A stretch of DNA of 64,000 nt from Mytilinidion resinicola (lineage: Eukaryota; Ascomycota; Dothideomycetes; Mytilinidiales; Mytilinidiaceae), in contig NW_022985438.1 of assembly GCF_010093595.1 (NCBI RefSeq), forward strand, positions 2,848,786-2,912,785, read 5' to 3'. Shown piece after piece: positions 55,672 to 64,000 of this stretch (position 1 is the stretch's first letter; each line of letters opens with the position of its first letter). The notes beneath the pieces were generated by a model. That model searched no databases and was not told the origin of the DNA. It saw only the letters and a program-made list of their open reading frames with translations. The translations under genes and the position numbers were made by a program.

Positions 55672-56656
55672 ATGTCGACTGCACAAACAGCAAAGACTCA
55701 GTACGTCACGGCGGCCAATGGCACCAAATTTGCCTATCGCAGAATCGGAGCGTCTACGGGCATTCCCCTCGTGACGCATATCCACTACCGCGCCAATATG
55801 GATTTCTGGGACCCGCTCTTCATCAACACGCTTGCTGCGAACCGCCCGGTCATTGTTTTCGATCAATCAGGAGTTGGAAGAAGCACTGGCGAAATCCCAA
55901 ACACTTTCCAAGGCTGGGCGAACGACCTCATTGCTTTCGTCAAGGCCCTAGGACTGGCTCAAATCGACCTCCTCGGCTTCTCCATGGGCGGCTGCGCAGT
56001 TCAGATGGTCGCATTGACAGCACCCGAGCTCATCCGCAAGCTCATCATCGCAGGTAGCGCAGCGTCTGTCCCAACTGCTGAAACGGTTACCGAAATCGTG
56101 TGGCCGCAGGTTCAGGCCGATCCCAAGTACATCATCAATCTCAACGACGCAGTTACTCCAGAAGAGGTCAAGTATACGCTGGAATACACTTTCTTTCCCG
56201 AAGACAAGATCGGACGCGATGCTGCAGAAGCCTACTGGAAGCGAGTGCTCGAACGCAACGTTGCGGATGAGCCCAAGAATCTAGAGCTCGTTGACCGCGA
56301 CACGGGCGCAAAGGTTCAGCTGGCTGCGTTTCTCGAGGATTGGATCGTGCCGAATCCGCGCAACTCGTTCGACAGACTGGGAGAACTCAAGATGCCGGTA
56401 CTCGTGATGAACGGGGGTGAGTCTCCATAACCAATCCTTATGTCTGCCTTTGCTTACACGTATTCTACCAGACCATGACGAGCTTGTCCCGACAAGCCGG
56501 AGCTGGGAGCTGGTAACCAAGATTGAGAATGCTCAGTTGATAATCTATCCCCACGCGGGCCATGGTTTCATCTACCAGTACGCGGAATTGGTAGGATCAA
56601 ATGTGAACCGTTTCTTGGATGGAAAGGACTATGCGGCAATCTGGCCCCAGCTGTAG
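55672..56656 (+). CDS. Alpha/beta-hydrolase (esterase/epoxide-hydrolase-like)
   Basis: Cytosolic alpha/beta hydrolase of 309 residues. Exons 55672..56416 and 56472..56656 join in phase 1 across a 55-nt intron (GTGAGT...ACCAG), joining LVMNG to DHDELVPTS. The frame opens further upstream, but the first credible ATG is used. The fold elements are IPLVTHIHYRANMDFWDP (oxyanion loop), VIVFDQSGVGRST, nucleophile elbow LLGFSMGGCAVQMV, GDHDELVP (acid) and YPHAGHGFIYQ (His). It resembles the bacterial and fungal hydrolases that act on small esters; no substrate can be given. No signal peptide. Confidence 0.88.
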
Positions 56657-56966
56657 ACTGCGTCTCGCCTAAAAGCATTAGAATGTCCGTGTAGCGATAG
56701 AATTAGCGAATGCTTGCTTATAGAACGTGGCGTTAATACTACCGTGTCTTTGAGCCCATTAAAAGAGTGATTCGTTGTAATATGTACTGCGTCGTCGAAG
56801 GCCCTCGGCTGACTGCACACCAAACTAGACTCAAAGTAGAATAGCTGCTTATTCATCTACTCTGCCATTGTCTAGTTAGAAGGTACCCCTCGAGATTCCC
56901 CTTCACATATTACGAGGTCGTAGTCTCTGAAACGTATGCCTCCTATTAACTTCCTACAGCATTTAA
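56657..56966. other. Short intergenic spacer
   Basis: Between the hydrolase and the regulator-like gene. No feature recognised. Confidence 0.5.
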
Positions 56967-58776
56967 ATGAGCCAACAAACCATCATCCTCCCCCCGGGAC
57001 CTCTAGTGCTCGTGCATAAAGGGTGGCAACATGGTCCTAAAGGCTCGGCGGATGGCCTACATCAATTCCATGCTGGCAAATCAAGAAGATCATTCGACGC
57101 TTCGATCCCTGTTGCGAAGCCATTGTTGAGCAAAAGTGCTACGAAACGAGTTCGTGAAGAACGTCCTAGACCGCAGACCACCCCAGGCGCAGCTCCCGGG
57201 CGAACTCAAGACTGGCTGTTCGTCGATGCTACGGAGCCTCTTCGAAAACGAGACCCCGGGGTACAAAAGCTCGTTCGACGCCACGTCATGAAGGATTACT
57301 ATGGAGACCCCGAAGCACGTGAGAAAGCGAAAAGGCCCCGGATCAAATCACCCACCTCGTCAGCCGGTGTTGCTTCAGTGCTAGAAAGGGATCATAGAGC
57401 AATGCTAAAGGAATCCTTATTTTCCAAGAATCCTCCAGGATCTGCTACTTCTTTATACGGAGGCGGACTACCGTTTGCCATAAAGCCTTATTTCCACAAA
57501 CTGATGAATTTTTGTATGAGACTCAAGTTCCTTCAGTGTAACCGGAATTTGGTACTAACAATCGGCCAGATATTTCTCAGATAGCTCGTGTTCTTTACCC
57601 CTTACAGGACAACATGATATTCAATCCGGCACACAAGTTTTGGTTTCCTTTAGCTCTCACCGATGAAGCTCTCTTCCGCGCCTTACTCTACGTGTCCGCA
57701 CTCGGCTTGACAACGCTTCCTGGATCAAAAGCCTCGGCATCCGATGACCCGACTGGCTTGACAAGACCGCTTTTTGGCCTTCTCAGTCAAAGATTAAATG
57801 ACCTCTCAAAGGTTTCTGATGCCACGATCGGGGCGATCTCATGTCTCGCAATGGTGGCGGTAAGCTTTCGTATCCGCGGTAGTCTGCGGCTGACAAGCTG
57901 ACAAGATTGTAGACGATGTACGGTAAGAAAGACGAATGGAGCATGCACTTAAAGGGAATGGCAGAAATGATCCGAATCAAGGGAGGCCTCTCGGCGATCC
58001 CCGAATCACTGCAAAATAAGTTGTGTCGGTACGACTAATCTTCCCGTTGCCATGACCGAAAACGCTCTGCTAAAAATGACTGTAGAGCCGACGTCGAAGG
58101 GGCTACCGATACACTTTCAATGCCATATTTGGAGCCGTTGACCAGAACTCAACCTGCAATCTCCTCGATCTTACCGCCTATCGAAGTACCGCCACCAAGC
58201 ACTGACTTTCTGCATATTCTCGCTTTCACCAATCTAGACCTACCACTGCTCAACATCTTCGTTGATATCTCGCGCTTCATGGAGACCTTGAATTACGCTA
58301 TCGATAGATCAGAGATCTCAATTCATCCGCGAGCTTTCGACGAAGACGCGGTCTTGATCCAGTACGACTTACTTCACCTCCCTGAGTACGATAAGTCTGG
58401 CACACTGGAGGCATGTCGCCTGGGGGCCTTGCTATGCATCAAGTCTCTCACAAGGGCCACTCCCTTTGCGCCGGGATCGTCTGCCACCATTGTTAGCAAG
58501 CTTAAATCAGCGCTCGAAGGTGCTCCTGCCAGTGACAGACTATCCTACTTGGATCTCTGGCTGCTCTATACTGGAGGTATTGCCTCTCAGGGGACTCCGG
58601 AGCGGGCTTGGTTCACGTACAAGCTCGCCGAGCTTTCTCAGCTAGAGCCGGAGCTCTCGTCTTGGATCAGCGTCAGGAATGTGCTTCGGAGCTCCCTTTG
58701 GGTTGAGTCGATTCATGATGGTCCTTGTAGGCAGCTGTGGGCCGATGTCAACGACTTTCGGGTGACGAATGATTGA
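56967..58776 (+). CDS. Fungal transcription-regulator-like protein without visible Zn2Cys6 cluster
   Basis: Four exons (56967..57513, 57570..57859, 57913..58028, 58086..58776) give 547 residues with in-phase joins (MNFY-ISQIARVLYPL, MVA-TMYGKKDEW, LCR-ADVEGATDT). The N-terminal block has QDWLFVDATEPLRKRDPGVQ then KLVRRHVMKDYY, a layout common in fungal C6-regulator-like or 'tachykinin family' proteins. The rest resembles a fungal transcription factor middle-homology region (PAHKFWFPLALTDEALFRAL, GAISCLAMVA). No CxxCxxC zinc cluster is present. Direct DNA binding is therefore unproven; the protein may act as a co-regulator or have another role. Confidence 0.75.
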
Positions 58777-59519
58777 AGCGCAACTAGTTTCTCACACGAC
58801 CCCTTGCAACCTATTTTGGAACGCGATGAATTCTTCTTACCAAGCGCCGAGGGAGTCGCATGTGACGGCTGAGAAGATGATACATCGCTGAATGGTCACT
58901 CAACGCTCTAACTACAAAATCTCAAATTATCTTTCTAAACTCCACTCCATTATTCATACCCCAGGAAATCGACGTCATTACTTTCTGAATACTCATGTGC
59001 GCGCAGGTTCAGGCTTCCAGAGTGTTTGAACAGTGATCGGCTTCAATGCCTCGGCTCTCGGGCTCGATCTCATGGACCATGCCATTCGAACAAAACTACG
59101 GAGTCCAAGGATTCAAAGATCCTGCTTTCTCGTTTCCTTCCTCCGCGTGTATGTCGCTTTTAGTATGTGGTGGCTGTCGTGGGTACATCACGTGCTGGCT
59201 ACGGCCGTAAGACAGGGGTAGGCGAAGCCAAGCTAGCCGACCTCACCAATCAGATCACCCCTCGATCGGTGTAATTGTCGTCAGCTTCGAGCGCTCACGC
59301 CAAAGTCTTTCGGGCGTAACATTCATAAGGTCGATGCCTAGTCGTAAAAATGAGTACTTAAATGAGGCCTCGATTGAGTAGTTGGGTTAACATCAATCGA
59401 ACAAAATACGAGCATAAATTGTACTACCTTCGAATCACCTTCCTCATTACTCTACAGCTTTGCGAAAATCCTCTTCGAGTTTACACAAATTACCGATAAT
59501 TCAGAGCCAGCTCAACAAC
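58777..59519. other. Intergenic spacer
   Basis: 5' region of the carotenoid oxygenase gene. Short frames only. Confidence 0.45.
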
Positions 59520-61295
59520 ATGACGCAATTACTGAATGGACAAGAAAAGAATGGCGTACCAGCTACCTGGCGCCATGAGCAAGGAGTAAGTCATCTCATT
59601 ATACAACATCACAATTGCCTATCGACTCTACATTTGAAAAATATGTTGAACTTAAGTCTTTTTCATCGTTATCACATGGAAGAGACATATTGCTGACCTA
59701 CATAGTTTGAGCCCAACTTCGAGCAACGCACTCCAGTCGAGCTTAACGTAGTCGGCTCGATTCCCAAGTACGCCGCTGGTGTCCTATACCGGACAGGTCC
59801 TGGCGGACACGAAGAGAACGGCCCGAATGGAAAACCGGTCATCATGTCTCACTGGTTTGACGGCTTCACTCAAGTTCACCGATTCAAGATCGATGCTACT
59901 GATGATATTGCCGCGCCTGTTCGCGTGACTTACAATTCTCGTTTGGAAGTTGATGAAATACTGCAAAGAATCAGAGAGACAGGAGATTTGAAGGATTTCA
60001 CGTTCGGGCAAAAGCGCGACCCGTGTGAAAGCTTCTTCCAAAAGGTCACATCAACTTTCACGTCAGTTGTCTCGGCGGCTACGAAATCTCCCAGCCCGCG
60101 AGGACCAACTTCTGTAAATGTTGGTGTGACACTGTCAGTCAACCTACCCGGGTTCCAATCCTCTGAAAAAGACTCGAAGCCTTCGACTGGGAGCCACAGC
60201 AGTGGAATTAAGACGCTCCACAACAAAACTGATGCGAACATCTTCCAGCAAATTGATCCGGAAACACTCGAACCTATTGGTTTGGCTACACAGACAATGT
60301 TACATCCCTTGCTGAAAGGACAAATGTCCGCCGCGCACGCCAAAGCCGATCCAGAAACCGGGGACATCTTCAACTACAACCTCGAGATTGGCATGAAATC
60401 GACTTACCGAGTCTTCCACACCTCAGCGTCGACTGGCCAGACCGAAATTCTCGCTACCATTCACGACAAACCCGCATACTTACACTCGCTCTTCCTCTCT
60501 GGATCCTACGTGATCCTCTGCATCTGGGGCGCCCACTACTCAAAAGCCGGCCTCTCGATACTCGCAATCAAGAACATCCTCGAATCAATTGCACCGTTCG
60601 ATCCAACCAAAAAGGCAAGATGGTACGTGATCGACCGCCGCAACGGAAAGGGGCTAGTAGCAACATACGAGAGCGACCCGTTTTTCTCCTTTCACACCAT
60701 CAATGCGTGGGAGCGACCGTCACCCTCTGATCCCGCAAAGACCGAAATCGTATGCGATCTCACGAAACACGACAACCTCGACATCCTCCACGCGTTCTAC
60801 TACAAGAGTCTGATGTCAGTTCCAACACCAGACGTGGTGCGTCCGTCAGTTGCACGCTTTGTGCTCCCAGACGTCCCATCTACGCCCTCAAACGAGCCGC
60901 GAGTGGCAAAACTTGTTCTTGATTCTCCGAAAGATCTTGGGGCGGAACTGCCTATTATCAATCCGTCTTATTTTGGGAAGGAGGCGCGCTATGTGTACGG
61001 TATTGCGAATCGTGGGCGCAGCACCTTGACGGATGGGCTGGTTAAGTTTGATTTCCAGACGCAAAAGGCGGTGTACTGGGAGAAGTGGTCGCATACGCCA
61101 GGCGAGCCGATATTCGTTGCGGATCCGGAGGGGACCAGAGAAGATGATGGAGTTTTGCTTAGTGTGGTGCTGGATGGGGATGTGGGGAAGAGCTACCTGC
61201 TTTGCTTGGATGCGAGGACGATGAAGGAAGTGGGAAGAGCGGAAGTCGAGGGTGTGGTTGGGTTTGGGTTTCATGGAAGGCATGTTAGGTTGTGA
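59520..61295 (+). CDS. Carotenoid cleavage oxygenase family protein
   Basis: Non-haem Fe(II) dioxygenase of the RPE65/CCD family, 551 residues, probably cleaving an apocarotenoid or a related alkene. Exons 59520..59585 and 59706..61295 join in phase 0 across a 120-nt intron (GTAAGT...CATAG), reading EQG-FEPNFEQRTP. The family start VVGSIPKYAAGVLYRTGPG and HWFDGF are present. The four iron-ligand histidines can be placed: AHAKADPETGD (about 233), YLHSLFLS (about 282), FHTINAWE (about 352), and the C-terminal GFGFHGRH. Fungal relatives include apocarotenoid- and resveratrol-cleaving enzymes; no carotenoid biosynthesis gene is visible here, so the substrate is unknown. Confidence 0.92.
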
Positions 61296-62407
61296 AGGGT
61301 TAGCTATCTGTTCTGCGCGGGTTCTTTTCAGGAGTAGTTTGTAATGCCGGCTGTGTATCACCTTCTATCGATTCGTTCGACCACCTGTCACACTGTCGCT
61401 TGGGTAAACACTCACCAGATTTCGAGTTTCTACTCTAGTCGTAATATCAAGCTCCACCAAGAAAACTTTCATAGACATCTTTATGCTTCTCGAGATACGG
61501 CCATAATGTCGAACCGATTTTCTACCGTATTATCGGCATTTGAACGTGATCGGCTTTTGGTTCGGCACGAATGATCCATGGAAACTTACCAACCTCCAAT
61601 TCGTGGAAACCCAAGATCATACAATCTCCTCCCCAAAACTAGCAAGTCGTTCCGGCTACACCTGCCCCGTGACACATCGGGCCAAGACTATGATATGCGG
61701 GGAATTGACGTAACGCAGGCGAGCTTAACCCAGCCACCGCATCATCCCCGGGCTCTCGTCGAACGCTACGTTATGTTTTCCTTCAGCATCAACAAGAGGC
61801 TTCAGAAACATTGATATCACTAGCTTGTGCTTGAACACAAAGTGCATGCGACTCCAAGGGCAACACCAATTGGTTCCCCCAACCACCCCATCCTGCACCA
61901 CGGCCCGCCCCTCCGATCCCCTTCCCCAAACCCCCAACCCGCTCGGAAGCCGGGGTAGCTGCCAGCGAGTAGTAGCGCGCCGCGGCACTTCTCCCCCCAA
62001 AAAAAGTCTGGGGTTGCACCCGCTTCGCCGCCTCTGGCCACCATCGCCCAACCATGATCCGTGAGTGGATGCAACCAAGTCGGGCACCTTAACGATCGCC
62101 CGCCTGCGCACCCCTCCCGGCGCCATTGACGGCGGGGCTCGCAGGCGGTGACGATGGCAGTTGAGTTTGTCGAGGTGTCGTATCATCGGCACGAGCTGGG
62201 TTGATAAAGAGCTGCCTTTGTCCCTCTGCCAGATACGTGCTTGCTGAGGGATTGGACTGTGTGGTTGTACTGCTATCTCCTGTTACATTGGCTTTATATC
62301 TTTTATCTCGGTGCGCTTGGTTGATACCTCTCTGTCCGTGTCGCCACTTCCAATTCCACCTACAGCTCTTCGAGCTGCTTCATTTCATACGATAAATAGT
62401 CATCGCA
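61296..62407. other. Intergenic spacer, 1.1 kb
   Basis: Between the carotenoid oxygenase and the transporter. A GC- and C-rich stretch around 61850-62050 produces mutually overlapping frames on both strands; none has features of a gene. Confidence 0.45.
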
Positions 62408-64000
62408 ATGGCTACGGCTACGGACATTACGGGAATTGACGACAAGCTCACTCCCGAGCGTGTCTCGGATACCTATGAACGCGATGTCGGCGGGCCGTCG
62501 TCGAGCAAGATGGAGCCACCGTTGCTGGTGGCCGCCATGTCTCCCGAAGTACGCCAGGCGACGGAGCTGAAGTTGAAGCGGAAGATTGATATAAGGTTGA
62601 TGCCGATGATTATTCTGATGTATATCATGAATTATCTGGATCGGAACAATATCGCGGCTGTGAGGCTTGCTGGGTTGCAGGATGAGCTGGATTTGAGTAG
62701 TACGCAGTATCAGGTATGCTGGGTTTTGGGGAAGATTGTTAGAGTTGCTGGTGCTAATTGGCGATAGACTGTTATCAGCATCTTGTTTGTGGGATATATC
62801 CTTATGCAGAGTAGGTCGAGACCTATTACTTTTCTGGTAATTGCTAACAGGCGTAGTTCCTTCGAACCTCTTCTTAAATAAGATTGGAAAACCTGCTATA
62901 TACTTACCAAGTTGTATGGTCGCATGGGGCATAATCTCGGGTTCCACGGCTGGCTGTCACAACTTTGCAGGCTTGATTGTCATTCGCTTCTTTCTCGGTT
63001 TCGTGGAGGCTGCTTATTTCGTAAGTACGGATAGTAAGAACTTCAGATGAATGGTGATACTGATGTGGACGTAGCCCGGCTGTTTGTTCTACCTCAGCGC
63101 TTGGTATACCAGGAAAGAACTAGGACTACGCACCGCGATTCTTTATTCTGGAAGTCTGGTATCTGGAGCATTTGGAGGGCTAATTACCGCCGGTATAACC
63201 AGTAACATGGACGGAACGAAAGGCCTTCGTGCTTGGTAAGTTCTTGCCTCTCACTATATGTGGGCTGCCACTGATTAATTTGATCAGGCGCTGGGTGTTC
63301 ATAATAGAAGGTGTAATTACTGTCGTCATCGCCGCCGCCTCGTTCTTCATCTTACCCAATTTCCCCCGAACGACCACCTGGCTTACGGAGGAGGAGCGGC
63401 AATTAGCCGTCTGGCGCCTACAAGAAGATATCGGTGAAGACGATTGGGTGAACAGCGAGCAGCAGAGCTTCTTCCACGGCATGAAGCTCGCGTTCTTGGA
63501 TATCAAGACATGGATCCTGATGATAATGCTCCTCGGTTTCGTCTCATCGGCCTCAGTGACGAACTTCTTCCCGACTGTCGTAAAAACGCTCGGTTACAAC
63601 AACGTCAACACGCTCCTCCTCACCGCCCCGCCGTACGTCCTGGCCGTCATCACGACCTTCGCAAACGCATGGCACGCAGACCGAACGGGCGAGCGCTACT
63701 TCCACATCGTGCTCCCCCTCTGCCTCGGCGTCGCGGCCTTCATCTTAGCCGCCGCGACAACGGCCACGGCGCCTCGCTACGTATCAATGATGCTTATGGT
63801 TCCTGGAGTGTATACTGGTTATGTGGTCGCACTGGCATGGATTTCTAACTCGATTCCTCGACCCCCGGCCAAGCGCGCGGCAGCGCTAGCTGCGATCAAT
63901 GCTGTTAGTAACGCGAGCTCGATCTATGCGAGCTATATGTACCCGCAGCAGAAAGGGGTTACGCATCCGAATTTGGTTGTGCCGATGTCGGTGGATTGTG
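62408..64000 (+). CDS. MFS transporter, allantoate-permease (Dal5/ACS) type, 3' end off window
   Basis: Plasma-membrane proton symporter of the anion:cation symporter family; substrate could be a nicotinate-, allantoate- or vitamin-like anion. Five exons (62408..62713, 62768..62810, 62857..63020, 63075..63235, 63288..end) splice in phase. The hallmarks are KIDIRLMPMIILMYIMNYLD with RNNIAAVRLAG after TM1, SILFVGYILMQIPSNLFLNK, VIRFFLGFVEAAYFPGCLFY (the TM4-5 signature), WYTRKELGLR and RWVFIIEG. Then a cytosolic loop and the C-terminal TM set (LMIMLLGFVSSASVTNFFP, LGVAAFILAAATTATAP). The last membrane helices are missing because the window ends. Confidence 0.9.

Noticed and set aside
1..64000. 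CRISPR arrays, operons and ribosome binding sites
   Set aside because: The window is eukaryotic; no regularly spaced direct repeats of the CRISPR type were seen, and genes have their own introns and promoters.

Overview
The window is nuclear DNA of a filamentous ascomycete (Pezizomycotina, probably Dothideomycetes; the class is inferred from gene types, not from a marker). Support: short spliceosomal introns of about 45-80 nt with GTAAGT/GTATGT-type donors, a HET-domain protein, a DUF3176-like membrane protein, fungal transcription-regulator-like proteins, and core eukaryotic genes whose best relatives are fungal. Many open frames begin at TTG or GTG, so starts here were moved to the first credible ATG and exons were joined by hand from frame continuity and splice signals.

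Layout. 0-7.6 kb, housekeeping: 3' truncated QTRT2-like subunit of tRNA-guanine transglycosylase (-), metallophosphoesterase (-), cysteine synthase family PLP enzyme (-), and divergent from it condensin subunit Cnd3/Ycg1 (+). 8.9-16.9 kb, accessory: a DUF3176-like membrane protein with an apparent one-base frameshift, a small ABM-domain protein, a HET protein, and a decayed ankyrin gene flanked by two inverted copies of a MITE-like repeat. 16.9-26.4 kb: RidA-family protein, adenine phosphoribosyltransferase, a homoserine kinase fused to an AIR synthetase (PurM) domain, and an AAA+ ATPase whose frame begins with a histone H3 tail-like sequence. 27.8-38.4 kb: secreted alpha/beta hydrolase with a third MITE copy inside an intron, a 2,012-residue acidic disordered protein with an internal tandem duplication, and a small multi-span membrane protein. 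39.4-50.9 kb, housekeeping: flavodoxin-like protein, GCP5-like gamma-tubulin complex protein divergent from eIF4A-III/FAL1, splicing factor Yju2 divergent from APC6/Cut9, and an Aro8-like aminotransferase. 51.6-64 kb: LCCL-domain membrane protein, dienelactone hydrolase, alpha/beta hydrolase, C6-regulator-like protein lacking the zinc cluster, carotenoid oxygenase, and an MFS transporter cut by the window end.

How the genes relate. Most are independent eukaryotic units. Closely spaced divergent pairs (cysteine synthase/Cnd3, GCP5/FAL1, Yju2/APC6) probably share promoters. Amino-acid and nucleotide metabolism recur (cysteine synthase, RidA, APT, homoserine kinase-AIRS, aromatic aminotransferase). 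The right end could be a small catabolic group, but no signature biosynthetic enzyme is present.

Most unusual items: the homoserine kinase-AIRS fusion; the H3-like ARTKQT start on an AAA+ ATPase, which begins at GTG rather than ATG; a three-copy TA-flanked MITE family with one copy inside an intron; and micro-exons of 11 and 21 nt (FAL1) and 14 nt (RidA).
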